DNA of 64,000 nt from Clostridium neonatale (GTDB taxonomy: Bacteria > Bacillota > Clostridia > Clostridiales > Clostridiaceae), in contig NZ_LN890328.1 of NCBI RefSeq assembly GCF_001458595.1, positions 2,729,288 to 2,793,287 on the forward strand. Direction: 5' to 3'. The number at the start of each line of letters is the position of its first letter. The first letter of the stretch is position 1. Both the position numbers and the translations under genes were made by a program. Shown here piece by piece: positions 18,335 through 27,498 of this stretch. The notes under the pieces were generated by a model, which was not told the origin of the DNA, did no database searches, and was given only the letters and a program-made list of their open reading frames with translations.

Positions 18335-18362
18335 GGCTCCACCTTCTTTTACTTACTATCTC

Positions 18363-19775
18363 TTATAATTCCTCTCCATTTGAAGCAATAACTTTTTTAT
18401 ACCAATTAAATGACTCCTTACGTGCTCTTCTTAATGTACCTTGACCTTTATTATCTTTGTCTACATGTATAAAACCATAACGTTTTTCCATTTCACCAGT
18501 ACCATAAGAAACTACATCTATACATCCCCAAACAGTATATCCAATAAGATCTACTCCATCTTCATCAACTGCTTTTTTTAATTGTTCAATGTGCTTTCTT
18601 AGGTATTCTACACGGTAGTCATCATGATATTTTCCATCTTCACTTAATTTATCATAAGCTCCAAATCCATTTTCAACTATAAATAATGGAACTTGATAAC
18701 GTTCATATAATACATTTAATGAATATCTAAGTCCAACTGGATCTATTGGCCATCCCCAATCACTTGCTTTAATATATGGATTAGTTACACAGTTTTGAAC
18801 TCCTGCTCTAACTTCTCCATCTCCGAATTTAGTTACTGATGACATGTAGTACGATAATCCTATGTAGTCTACACATCCATTTCTTAAAATTTCTTCATCA
18901 CCAGGTTCCATAACAATATTTAAATTATGTTTTTCCAAGTACTTTTTAACATATGATGGATAATAACCTCTTACCATAACATCAGTGAACATATATCTTT
19001 GATGCATTTGTTCTACAGACTGCATCATATCATCTGGATTACATGAATATGGATATATTGGAACGCAAGCAAGCATACATCCTATTTTAAAATTAGGATT
19101 AATTTTATGGCCAGCTGCAACTGCAAGTGCACTTGCAACAAATTCATTATGCACAACTTGATACATTAATTCTTCACGATTGTCATCTTCCCTAAAACGT
19201 ACTCCTGAACATGTATATATTCCAAATTCATTTTCGATTGCTGTCTGATTATTAATTTCATTAAATGTCATCCAGTATTCTACTTTATCTTTGTATCTTT
19301 CAAAACAAGCTGTTGCAAATCTTACAAAAAAATCTACACATTCACGGCTTCTAAATCCATCATATTTTTTTGCTAAGTAGTATGGCATTTCAAAATGAGA
19401 TAATGTAACAACTGGCTTAATTCCATATTTAAGCATTTCATCAAATAAATCATCATAGAATTTTAACCCTTCTTCATTTGGCTCTAATTCATCACCATTT
19501 GGAAATATTCTTGGCCATGAAATAGATGTTCTGAAGCATTTAAATCCCATTTCAGCAAATAATGCTACATCTTCTTTATACTTATGATAAAAATCTATTG
19601 CCTCATGGTTTGGATATATTTCGCCTTCAATTATTCCATCTGTAATTCTTCTTGGAACTCCATGCGCACCAGCAGTCATTACATCAGTTATTGATAGACC
19701 TTTTCCGCCTTCTTTATATCCGCCTTCTAATTGGTGAGCTGCAACAGCTCCTCCCCATAAAAATTCTTTATTCAT
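18363..19775 (-). CDS. GH1 6-phospho-beta-glucosidase
   Basis: A 470-residue GH1 enzyme starting FLWGGAVAAHQLEGGY. WMTFNEINNQ holds the acid/base glutamate, LFIVENGFGAYD the nucleophile, and GTGEMEKRYGFIHVD the phosphate-recognition loop of BglA/BglB-type phospho-beta-glucosidases. Cytoplasmic. The EIIC stop and this ATG share a base (TAATG), so they are translationally coupled and the EIIC very likely imports its substrate. It differs substantially from the GH1 at 2396-3835 and so probably handles a different beta-glucoside (for example aryl-beta-glucosides); that is inference. Confidence 0.94.
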   Translation of the reverse strand: MNKEFLWGGAVAAHQLEGGYKEGGKGLSITDVMTAGAHGVPRRITDGIIEGEIYPNHEAIDFYHKYKEDVALFAEMGFKCFRTSISWPRIFPNGDELEPNEEGLKFYDDLFDEMLKYGIKPVVTLSHFEMPYYLAKKYDGFRSRECVDFFVRFATACFERYKDKVEYWMTFNEINNQTAIENEFGIYTCSGVRFREDDNREELMYQVVHNEFVASALAVAAGHKINPNFKIGCMLACVPIYPYSCNPDDMMQSVEQMHQRYMFTDVMVRGYYPSYVKKYLEKHNLNIVMEPGDEEILRNGCVDYIGLSYYMSSVTKFGDGEVRAGVQNCVTNPYIKASDWGWPIDPVGLRYSLNVLYERYQVPLFIVENGFGAYDKLSEDGKYHDDYRVEYLRKHIEQLKKAVDEDGVDLIGYTVWGCIDVVSYGTGEMEKRYGFIHVDKDNKGQGTLRRARKESFNWYKKVIASNGEEL

Positions 19776-21112
19776 TATTCTGTTTCTCCTTCTACTTGTG
19801 CTTCTTCTACTGCTCTAGAGTTTGCCATAACGAATGGCAAGTAAATTAGTGTACTTACAGCTAAACAAACAAATCCGATAAATAAAGCCATAAAATTATT
19901 AGCTCCTGATCCTAAGAATGGTATTAAAAATCCTGGTGTTGTCCATGCTACAGTATATGCAATAGGTGGAATAATCTTAAATACCATGATACATAAATAT
20001 CCAATAATATTACATACAATAGGTGATAATATAAATGGAACAACAAATATTGGATTCATAACAATTGGTAAGCCAAATACTATTGGTTCATTAATATTAA
20101 ATAATCCTGGTAAGAATGACATCTTACAAATTTGATATTGAGCCTTATTTCTACGTCCAGCAATAAATACAGCAATAATAAGCCCCAAAGTTGCTCCTGA
20201 ACCTCCAATATTTCCAAAGGCATCATTAATTCCTGCCCAAGTTACTGGATAAGGAGCTCCCCATGCAGTACCATTTGCTACTACATATTCAAGATTAACT
20301 AATCCCTGTTCTGTAAACATAACAGATCTTAATGCACTTAATGTATTTGGTCCATGTATACCTAATACCCATAAGAATTGTTGAACAACTACAAATGTTA
20401 ATATTGTTCCCATTGAACTTCCTAATGATACTAAAGGTGCTTGTATAGCATTATAAATTAATGATTGAATACCATCTGGTGAAATTTTTAATATAAAGAA
20501 ATTAAGTAAGCCAGATAAAGCTAGTACTATCATAATTGGAAATAATATATTAAATGATTTAGCAACTGCTGGTGGTACTGTATCAGGCATCTTAATACGT
20601 AGCTTTTCATTATTTCCCATCTTAGTAAGTAACTCAGCAACAATTAAACCAATAAATAATGCAACAAATAGTCCTTGAGCTCCAAAGTAAGAGCTAGTTA
20701 ACCCCATGCCACCGTTTTTAAATTCTTGTGCAGCTGGATACAAAATAAAGAAGGATGCCATAGATGTAATACCTGATAACACTTCATCTCCTCCCATAAT
20801 TCTAGCTAGCTCATAAGCTGTAAGAAATGCAATTATAATTGCCATAATATTAGTGGTTCCGTTTACAATAGGATTAAATATTTCCTGATATTCAACTAAA
20901 TTAGGTATAAATTTATCTAAATGTAATATACTCGCAACAAACCCATCAGGTGATAAAAATACGTAGTTAATTAAAACAACCAAAGATCCTGCCATAGTAA
21001 GTGGGAATGCCAATGTGAATGCATCACGCACAGCAGAAACATGTCTTTGAGCATTAATTTTAGTAGCTAAAGGTACAAAATAGCGCATCATTAAAGCTTG
21101 AAATTTTTCCAT
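19775..21112 (-). CDS. PTS lactose/cellobiose-type EIIC permease (beta-glucoside)
   Basis: A 445-residue EIIC close to that at 677-2020: NAQRHVSAVRDAFTLAFPL, IHGPNTLSALR, TAWGAPYPVTWAG, and FNINEPIVFGLPIVMNP. About ten membrane segments. There is no local EIIA or EIIB. AGGAGG precedes the ATG and the stop overlaps the start of GH1. It is the first gene of the operon, preceded by a 280-base region with an AT-rich inverted repeat (AATGTGTT at 21259, AACACATT at 21295) that may be a regulator site. Confidence 0.93.
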   Translation of the reverse strand: MEKFQALMMRYFVPLATKINAQRHVSAVRDAFTLAFPLTMAGSLVVLINYVFLSPDGFVASILHLDKFIPNLVEYQEIFNPIVNGTTNIMAIIIAFLTAYELARIMGGDEVLSGITSMASFFILYPAAQEFKNGGMGLTSSYFGAQGLFVALFIGLIVAELLTKMGNNEKLRIKMPDTVPPAVAKSFNILFPIMIVLALSGLLNFFILKISPDGIQSLIYNAIQAPLVSLGSSMGTILTFVVVQQFLWVLGIHGPNTLSALRSVMFTEQGLVNLEYVVANGTAWGAPYPVTWAGINDAFGNIGGSGATLGLIIAVFIAGRRNKAQYQICKMSFLPGLFNINEPIVFGLPIVMNPIFVVPFILSPIVCNIIGYLCIMVFKIIPPIAYTVAWTTPGFLIPFLGSGANNFMALFIGFVCLAVSTLIYLPFVMANSRAVEEAQVEGETE

Positions 21113-21258
21113 AAATATAATTCCTCCTAATAATTTTCAAGTAAAATTCTAAAATACGTTTGGCCAAATATAATCGTATTTCTAGTAATCGCTTTAAATA
21201 GTTCATGATTATTATATCAAGTTGAAATTATATTTAAATAGGTTTACAAGTTTTATAA

Positions 21259-21302
21259 AATGTGTTCATTTTATGTTTTTTGTAAAAAATAAAAAACACA
21301 TT
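21259..21302. promoter_or_regulatory. Inverted AATGTGTT/AACACATT pair upstream of EIIC, candidate operator
   Basis: AATGTGTT (21259-21266) and AACACATT (21295-21302) are exact inverted copies with an A/T-rich partly symmetric centre, located about 150 bases before the EIIC start. RpiR, encoded next to it, is the natural candidate to bind. Confidence 0.3.
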
Positions 21303-21327
21303 GTTTTTAATATGTTTTAGATAAAAA

Positions 21328-21374
21328 AAGTATAGTAAATCAAAATAATTACTTAGTTTTAATTTGCTATACTT
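21328..21374 (-). terminator. Rho-independent terminator of the rpiR gene
   Basis: AAGTATAGTAAAT pairs with ATTTGCTATACTT (one G-T), and on the minus strand the stem is followed by a T-run (TTTTTTTAT). It lies 20 bases after the RpiR stop. Confidence 0.75.
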
Positions 21375-21393
21375 ATATATTTTTATGAATTTT

Positions 21394-22107
21394 TTATCTT
21401 GATATAATTCTACTTAGATTTTCTAATATTGCAATTGCTGGTATCTGTGTCGTTATATCAATTTCATCATCATATACAGATTCAATATAATATGGTATTG
21501 TCACATCTGATATTCTCGCTAATGTGCTATTTTCTGTTGTTGTTATAGCAATAACATTACATCCAAATTTCTTACTATCTTCAACTTCCCTAATTATTTC
21601 TGGAGTTTCACCTGATATAGATAGAACTATCATTACGCAATCATCTTCAAGCTTTTCAATCCTTAAATAAGGATCATTTATTACAAAAGAAAACCTTCCA
21701 ATACTTGAAAATAATCTTGCTCCATATTGAGCAACCATCCCTGAATTTCCTATTCCAATAAAAATTATCTTATCACTTCTATCTATAATATCTGCTGCTT
21801 CTTTAAATCTATTTTTATAAGTATCCGAATCAAATTTATCTAGGCATTGTATAATTTCTTTGAAATCATATTTAGCATCTTTATGTATTACTTTCTCTTC
21901 TTGAAGTTTATATTCATATTTAAAGCTGCTATAATTCTCATATCCTACTTTTTTAACAAAATTTAAAACTGTTGTTGTTGATACTGATACAGAGCTTGCT
22001 AATTCTCTTATTGTCATATATGGAACTTTAACTGCATTTTTACTTATAAATTCATATATCCTCATTTCTTTCTCATTAAAAGATTTTATTATATCTGATT
22101 TTATCAT
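21394..22107 (-). CDS. RpiR-family regulator (HTH plus SIS domain)
   Basis: A 237-residue regulator with HTH (IRELASSVSVSTTTVLNFVK) and SIS domain (IIFIGIGNSGMVAQYGARL; VMIVLSISGETPEIIREVE). It stands alone upstream of the EIIC-GH1-RDD-ROK operon and ends in its own terminator, so it is the probable sensor of the phospho-beta-glucoside for that operon. AGGAG precedes the ATG by about ten bases. Confidence 0.9.
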   Translation of the reverse strand: MIKSDIIKSFNEKEMRIYEFISKNAVKVPYMTIRELASSVSVSTTTVLNFVKKVGYENYSSFKYEYKLQEEKVIHKDAKYDFKEIIQCLDKFDSDTYKNRFKEAADIIDRSDKIIFIGIGNSGMVAQYGARLFSSIGRFSFVINDPYLRIEKLEDDCVMIVLSISGETPEIIREVEDSKKFGCNVIAITTTENSTLARISDVTIPYYIESVYDDEIDITTQIPAIAILENLSRIISR

Positions 22108-22235
22108 TATTTAATTACTCCTAAATAATTGTATTATTACTCTTCTTAATTATATCGTAATTATATATTTCTTTAAACGTTGATGATTTTAACCTTTTTA
22201 CTGAAAATTTTATCATATTACAAATAGCCTCTCAA

Positions 22236-22506
22236 TCAGGGTGCAAATCCAAATTCTTACAAAACTCTTCTATTTCTATAGATGCCCACAATATAGCTAC
22301 AACTTTATCTTCTTTAAGAACAGGAACACTATAAATATTCAATTTAGTTGAATCTATTTAAGATTCAACTAAATTGCTTACGTAGGATTTTCCTTCAATT
22401 GAATAGTAAAAATAATCTCTATCTGAGATATTTATCACTTTTCCGTATTGAGATAAGATGCTCCATCTTGAAAAGAAATACTTGACCAAAGATTATTATC
22501 TCTCTA
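22236..22506 (-). pseudogene. Decayed Cache-domain sensor fragment
   Basis: On the minus strand a broken frame reads RDNNLWSSISFQDGASYLNT, then (after a one-base shift) KVINISDRDYFYYSIEGKSY, VSNLVES, a stop, and STKLNIYSVPVLKEDKVVAI followed by LWASIEIEEFCKNL and a stop. The ISDRDYF / GKSYVSNLV / VPVLKxxKVVAILWASI pattern is that of an extracellular dCache domain of diguanylate cyclases or chemoreceptors. One frameshift, one in-frame stop, no start, no output domain. It abuts the cellulose operon, which is a c-di-GMP target, so a lost diguanylate cyclase is an attractive but unproven reading. Confidence 0.65.
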
Positions 22507-22642
22507 TATAAATTCTATTTCTATTAATTTCTTTAAAAATTGGTATAAAAAAGCACCTATCTTATGATAAATGCTATTAATTATGTATATCAACTCAAAC
22601 AGACTTATTTATTATGATAATTTTAAAGGTATTTAGTAGATA

Positions 22643-23851
22643 TTAATTAAAATTGAAAAATTCATCTGTTAAATCTTGTGGCGAAAATGAAATAAATGCA
22701 ATATCTAAATTTTCGATACTATTAACATATTCTAAAATACTTTCCTTATAATATCTAGGATCAACTAAATAGACTTCTGAACATACTGTTGACATAAAGG
22801 CTGCAAGTGGAACTGCTAATGAATCTTTTATAAATAATATTTTAGGACCATTTAAATTATCTTTATTAACGATATGAACTATTCCTCTATTTCCAAATAG
22901 ATAAGAAGAATATTTATCAGCCTCTAATGAATAAATTCCTTTTTCAGTTCTAAAAGGAGACACTGTTAACAATGCTTCTTCAAATCTACCTTCCAATTTC
23001 ATTTCCTGACCATTTGTTTTAGAATAATATGAATATGAAGTTTTAAATTTAGGATAGATAAGCGTAAAATCATCAATTCCACCATAAATTATTCCTGTTT
23101 TTCTTCCCATAGAACCTATATACGAATTAGGATATTTAATGAAATTATAATTTTCCTTATTTGTATAATAATCTGTTTTGTCTAAATTCATACCATAATA
23201 TTTATTTAATTTATTAACTAATTGTCCAAATTCCCAAAAAACAGTTTCAGTTTTCCAATGATGATCTGTTTTATAAAATAAATCTTCTGATGGTATTCCA
23301 CTACTTAACAAATTTTCTCTTAAATCTATTGTATCAATTCCTTTTTCCTTCAAAAGTTCTATATAATCATCTGCTGTTTCATTTGCATAATTATATGGAA
23401 TTCCTGTTGGTAATTCTGTATATCCTTTAATATATTTGTCAGGTGTCATCAAATATATTAATTTAGTGTTGCTATTTTTTATATTGTTTTTAAAATCTTC
23501 TGTTTTATTAGATAAGTCATATACGGGATTCGGCTGATGTGCTATAAATGTATAATGAAGAAATCCATCCTTATCTTTAACAACTTCAAAATTATTCTCC
23601 TCATTTTTGTCCATAATCTTTTGTATAAATCCATAGCTCTCTACAAATAAATATTTACCATAAACATTCTCATTAATTGTATTTTCAACCAATTCTATTA
23701 CATTATCAATATTTTTTATATTAATTGGGTTATCCTCTAATACTTGCTTAACATACTTATATGACTTAGTAAAATTAAAAACAGAAAATGTTAAAAGAAT
23801 AACTATGAACATTATTGAAGTTACTATCTTTTTCTTAAAAAAAATTTCCAT
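22643..23851 (-). CDS. ccsI: AlgX/WssI-like acetyltransferase of the cellulose cluster (CcsI)
   Basis: A 402-residue protein with an N-terminal membrane anchor (about 8-27) and an extracellular SGNH-like domain. TDHHW (Asp196, His197, His198) and FIKDSLAVP (Ser) fit the AlgX/AlgJ catalytic pattern for O-acetylation of an exopolysaccharide. It starts 25 bases after the MBOAT gene and ends the operon. The start at 23851 follows GGAAAGG; the in-frame GTG at 23860 is part of that site. In C. difficile the equivalent gene order ccsABZHI has been described, with H and I as acetylation genes; the name here follows that synteny. Confidence 0.82.
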   Translation of the reverse strand: MEIFFKKKIVTSIMFIVILLTFSVFNFTKSYKYVKQVLEDNPINIKNIDNVIELVENTINENVYGKYLFVESYGFIQKIMDKNEENNFEVVKDKDGFLHYTFIAHQPNPVYDLSNKTEDFKNNIKNSNTKLIYLMTPDKYIKGYTELPTGIPYNYANETADDYIELLKEKGIDTIDLRENLLSSGIPSEDLFYKTDHHWKTETVFWEFGQLVNKLNKYYGMNLDKTDYYTNKENYNFIKYPNSYIGSMGRKTGIIYGGIDDFTLIYPKFKTSYSYYSKTNGQEMKLEGRFEEALLTVSPFRTEKGIYSLEADKYSSYLFGNRGIVHIVNKDNLNGPKILFIKDSLAVPLAAFMSTVCSEVYLVDPRYYKESILEYVNSIENLDIAFISFSPQDLTDEFFNFN

Positions 23852-23875
23852 GTTTAACACCTTTCCTTATTTCTC

Positions 23876-25300
23876 TTAGAAATTAAAGTATATGAACGGA
23901 TTATATGTTCCCTTTACCAGATAACATACACATATAAAAAATAATCCTATGATAACTGCTGGATAAATTATACTCACTTCTCTATATAAATAAAATTTAT
24001 CAACTAAAAACTTATTGGCTTTTTTAACAATTGGAGTAGAAAATATAATTGCTAAAATCCAAAATACTATATTTTCTTTTATAAACATATATGTATAGTC
24101 GCTCCAAAATCCATTATGATTAAATCCAAACATGTTTGAAATATATTTTCCTGCCTCTATTAAATCTTTTGATCTGAATAATACCCATCCTAAATTTATA
24201 ATAAATAGTGTATACAGGTGCTTAACTCCTTTACTGATATTTAATTTATCAAATATCAAAATTTTCTCAATCGCAATAAATATAAAGTTCAAAAACCCCC
24301 ATATAATGAATGTCCATTCTGCACCATGCCATATACCTGTTAATACCCATACAATAAATAAATTACGTATTATTTTATCTTTGTTTTTTACTCTTGAGCC
24401 TCCAAGAGGAAAATATACATAGTCTCTGAACCATGATCCTAATGATATATGCCATCTACGCCAAAATTCAGTTATTGATTTAGAGATATATGGATAATTG
24501 AAGTTCTCATCAAATTTAAATCCAAACATTAATCCAAGACCTATTGCCATATCTGAATAACCAGAAAAATCAAAAAATATCTGAAATGTATATGCAAACG
24601 ATCCAATCCACGCAATACTTATTGGAATATCTATATTGCTATTCATTGTAAAAATTCTATCTACAATAATAGCCATATTACTTGATATTAGAACTTTTTT
24701 CCCCAATCCAACAATAAATCTACAGCATCCTATTCCGAATTTTTCCCATGATTCCTGTCTATATCTAATTTGATTTTCTATTGTTGAATAACGTACTATA
24801 GGGCCTGCCAATAGTTGTGGAAAAAATGATATGTATAACCCTAAATAAAAAATATTTTTCTGTACTTTAACCTTATCTTTATAAACATCAATAACATATG
24901 ATAATACTTTAAATGTGAAAAAGGAAATACCTATAGGTAAAATTATCTTTGGTATTTGTATTTTATAAAATGGTAGTGTTTCATTTATATTACGTATAAC
25001 AAAACCTAAATACTTAAATACAAATAATATTCCCAAATTGCTTATACAGGTAAAAATTATTATAAACCTTGCTTTTAATTTATCTTTTCTATACTTGTCA
25101 ACCATAATTCCTAAAATATAATTTAAAATTATAGATAAAAGCATCAATAATACATATTTTGATTCTCCCCATGTATAAAAAATCAAGCTAGAAATAAGCA
25201 ACAATATATTTTGAGCAGTTCTTGAAAATGATAGTGCATAGTATAAAATCAATACTATAGGCAAAAAATAAAAAAGAAAAACTATACTCGAAAAAAGCAT
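23876..25300 (-). CDS. ccsH: MBOAT-family O-acyltransferase of the cellulose cluster (CcsH, AlgI/DltB-like)
   Basis: A 474-residue polytopic MBOAT protein. Seen: N-terminal membrane segments (MLFSSIVFLFYFLPIVLIL), FFPQLLAGPIVRYS, the conserved FWRRWHISLGSWFRDYVYFP and VWVLTGIWHGAEWTFIIWG, which contains the catalytic histidine. It passes acetyl groups across the membrane to the AlgX-like partner encoded next. GGAGGAG precedes the ATG. DltB (teichoic acid alanylation) is the alternative but there is no dltA/C/D, and the cellulose synthase context favours polymer acetylation. Confidence 0.9.
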   Translation of the reverse strand: MLFSSIVFLFYFLPIVLILYYALSFSRTAQNILLLISSLIFYTWGESKYVLLMLLSIILNYILGIMVDKYRKDKLKARFIIIFTCISNLGILFVFKYLGFVIRNINETLPFYKIQIPKIILPIGISFFTFKVLSYVIDVYKDKVKVQKNIFYLGLYISFFPQLLAGPIVRYSTIENQIRYRQESWEKFGIGCCRFIVGLGKKVLISSNMAIIVDRIFTMNSNIDIPISIAWIGSFAYTFQIFFDFSGYSDMAIGLGLMFGFKFDENFNYPYISKSITEFWRRWHISLGSWFRDYVYFPLGGSRVKNKDKIIRNLFIVWVLTGIWHGAEWTFIIWGFLNFIFIAIEKILIFDKLNISKGVKHLYTLFIINLGWVLFRSKDLIEAGKYISNMFGFNHNGFWSDYTYMFIKENIVFWILAIIFSTPIVKKANKFLVDKFYLYREVSIIYPAVIIGLFFICVCYLVKGTYNPFIYFNF

Positions 25301-25334
25301 CCTGTCTCCTCCTTTGTCCTTAATAAATATGGTT

Positions 25335-26339
25335 TTAATTCTCTAGAAGACTATCTAATATTTTTTCATTCCATAAATCATTTTTAACATCATAAATTCC
25401 AAATTCAGAACATAACTCCCAATATCCCCAGCTAAATCCATATTCTTCTGCTTCCTTTCGCACAGCTTGTGTCCAATTTATTCTAGTAGTTTCAGGAGCA
25501 TTTTTATTTACTCCAAATTCACCTAAAAATATTCTCACTTTATGATCTTCTGAATACTTTTTAGCAATTTCAAATCTGCTCTTTAAATATTGAATCTCTA
25601 AATTTGTCCCTGTCCATTGATTATCCTTTAAATTTTCAAATCCTTTATGATTTACACTTCCCTGAAATGTAACCTCATTTGGTTCATAGTAATGAAATGA
25701 TACTACTATATTCTTATCTTGTGGAATCTTCAATTTTTCAAGACTATAAACAGAATAATAGTTATCAGGACCTACTATAATAGTTCTTTTGGGATTACTT
25801 TTTCGTATTATATTTACTCCTTCATCTATAAATTGGTTCCATAGTTCTCCACTTAAATTATCATTTGGCTCATTTAATAGCTCAAACATAAGTTCTTGCG
25901 GATAGTCCTTATACCTTTCCGCTACTTGATCCCATATTTTTAAATAACACTCCTTATATTCATTAGGAAATTTCATTATTTCAATAAAGTGATGAAAGTC
26001 TAATATAATAACAAGTTTTTTACTCAATGCATAATCTATATAGTAATCAATCTTTTTCATGAAACTTTCATCTAATAAATAATCTTTATTATCTTTAGCA
26101 TAATCTGAAAATCTTACCGGAAGTCTTACACAATCAAATCCTGCTTCTTTAATTTTATCAAAATATTCTTCATTCATCTCTACATCCCATGATAAATCTT
26201 TTGGTGCTTCAAGTGCATTTCCAATACTAATGCAAGAAGTAAATTCTATTTTAGGAGTGTTAATGGCTTTTAAAAAAAGAAATACTACAAAAAACGCTAG
26301 AAGAATTATAGTTATAAAAGTGCACTTTTTATGATCCAT
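25335..26339 (-). CDS. ccsZ: GH5 endoglucanase of the cellulose synthesis operon (CcsZ)
   Basis: A 334-residue family 5 hydrolase with an N-terminal membrane anchor or uncleaved signal (about residues 7-24: FITIILLAFFVVFLFL). Catalytic residues: Glu157 in FELLNEPND (acid/base) and Glu274 in IFLGEFGV (nucleophile); DFHHF and SFHYYEP complete the barrel active site. Within synthase operons such an endoglucanase trims or releases nascent cellulose outside the membrane (compare BcsZ, a GH8 enzyme, in Gram-negatives). The start at 26339 is chosen for its spacing to GAGG; further in-frame starts lie 9 and 15 bases upstream. Confidence 0.9.
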   Translation of the reverse strand: MDHKKCTFITIILLAFFVVFLFLKAINTPKIEFTSCISIGNALEAPKDLSWDVEMNEEYFDKIKEAGFDCVRLPVRFSDYAKDNKDYLLDESFMKKIDYYIDYALSKKLVIILDFHHFIEIMKFPNEYKECYLKIWDQVAERYKDYPQELMFELLNEPNDNLSGELWNQFIDEGVNIIRKSNPKRTIIVGPDNYYSVYSLEKLKIPQDKNIVVSFHYYEPNEVTFQGSVNHKGFENLKDNQWTGTNLEIQYLKSRFEIAKKYSEDHKVRIFLGEFGVNKNAPETTRINWTQAVRKEAEEYGFSWGYWELCSEFGIYDVKNDLWNEKILDSLLEN

Positions 26340-26361
26340 AAAATCCATCCTCAATCTAAAA

Positions 26362-27477
26362 TTACTTTCTTTTTAGATTATTTTTCCATTTAATATATAA
26401 TACTACACAGAATATTGAAATAAATACTATAAAAAATCTTATTATAATAATAAATCTATTAATATAAATTTCATCTTTATCATCTAATATGCTTCTGACT
26501 TCATTTTCTTTAGGAATACTCTTTTTTGTTCCATCTACTTCTTTTTCAGTAAGAGTCCAAGATTTTAGCAAATTAACTTTAAGATTTTTAACTATAGTAT
26601 CATTTATAACAGATTCAATTTCAATTTCCTGCGGAGATATATCTGGATGTATTGTAAGTCTTCCATCCTTACTAATATTAACACCATTAACATCTTTCTT
26701 CATTTTAAATTCAACTACTGTTCCTTTTTCTAAAATATCTTCATTTTCTACTGTATCAATTACTTTATAGTCCGAAATACCTTCTCCTACTACTGGTATT
26801 TCTACCTCTTTATCTCCTGTTATCTCCAGATTATATTCAAAATATTTCTTTAAATTTGATCCACTTTTTATTAATCTAAAATCCCCTACTAAAAAATCTT
26901 TATTCTCATTTTCCGCTGCTGTTGCCACAATCCCCCACGAATCTATACCAGCAACTTTAATAACTTCATTCAAAACTTCTTCTTTTTCTCTCATACTATT
27001 AAATGGTATATATATTTCTCCATTAAAATCTTTCGGAATTTCAACGGTTCCATATTTTGGATTGTAAATTTCCAACTCTTCTCGATCAATATTTTTTAAC
27101 ATAACAACATTCTTATCTGGAACAGATAATACTTTTCCATCTCTAGTCTTTATGTCTAAATTTATTCTTATAGAACTGCTTGATTTATTTTCAACTTTAA
27201 ATTGAAAACCTTCATAATTTGACCAATCATCACTAGAATTTACATATATATATGTAGTATAATATCCAGTTTTTAATCCTGACGTATCCATATTTAATTC
27301 ATACATATTGCTCTGCAATTTTGATAAAGTTGCATCTACACCATTACTAATCTGTTCAATTTTATCAGGAACATACTCCACCAGTTCTTCCTCATTTAAC
27401 GCATAAACAGTAGTAAAATTAGATATAAAAACTACCAATAGAAAAATTAAAATTCTCTGCATTTTATACACCTTCAT
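26362..27477 (-). CDS. ccsB: Membrane-anchored cellulose synthase partner (CcsB)
   Basis: A 371-residue protein with a signal peptide (RILIFLLVVFISNFTTVYA), an extracellular beta-rich region of roughly 300 residues, and one C-terminal membrane helix (about FIIIIRFFIVFISIFCVVLY) followed by KWKNNLKRK. It has no clear match to BcsB by eye, yet position between synthase and GH5 and topology fit the ccsB role of escorting the polymer at the membrane exit. Starts at 27498, 27477 and 27462 are all in frame; the last has the best ribosome site (GAAGG), so the N terminus is uncertain by up to 12 codons. It starts directly after the ccsA stop. Confidence 0.75.
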   Translation of the reverse strand: MKVYKMQRILIFLLVVFISNFTTVYALNEEELVEYVPDKIEQISNGVDATLSKLQSNMYELNMDTSGLKTGYYTTYIYVNSSDDWSNYEGFQFKVENKSSSSIRINLDIKTRDGKVLSVPDKNVVMLKNIDREELEIYNPKYGTVEIPKDFNGEIYIPFNSMREKEEVLNEVIKVAGIDSWGIVATAAENENKDFLVGDFRLIKSGSNLKKYFEYNLEITGDKEVEIPVVGEGISDYKVIDTVENEDILEKGTVVEFKMKKDVNGVNISKDGRLTIHPDISPQEIEIESVINDTIVKNLKVNLLKSWTLTEKEVDGTKKSIPKENEVRSILDDKDEIYINRFIIIIRFFIVFISIFCVVLYIKWKNNLKRK

Positions 27478-27498
27478 ACTTTTCACCAACTCAAACAT

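Noticed and set aside
23876..25300. DltB of a teichoic-acid D-alanylation operon
   Set aside because: No dltA, dltC or dltD nearby; the flanking synthase, GH5 and AlgX-like genes fit polysaccharide acetylation.
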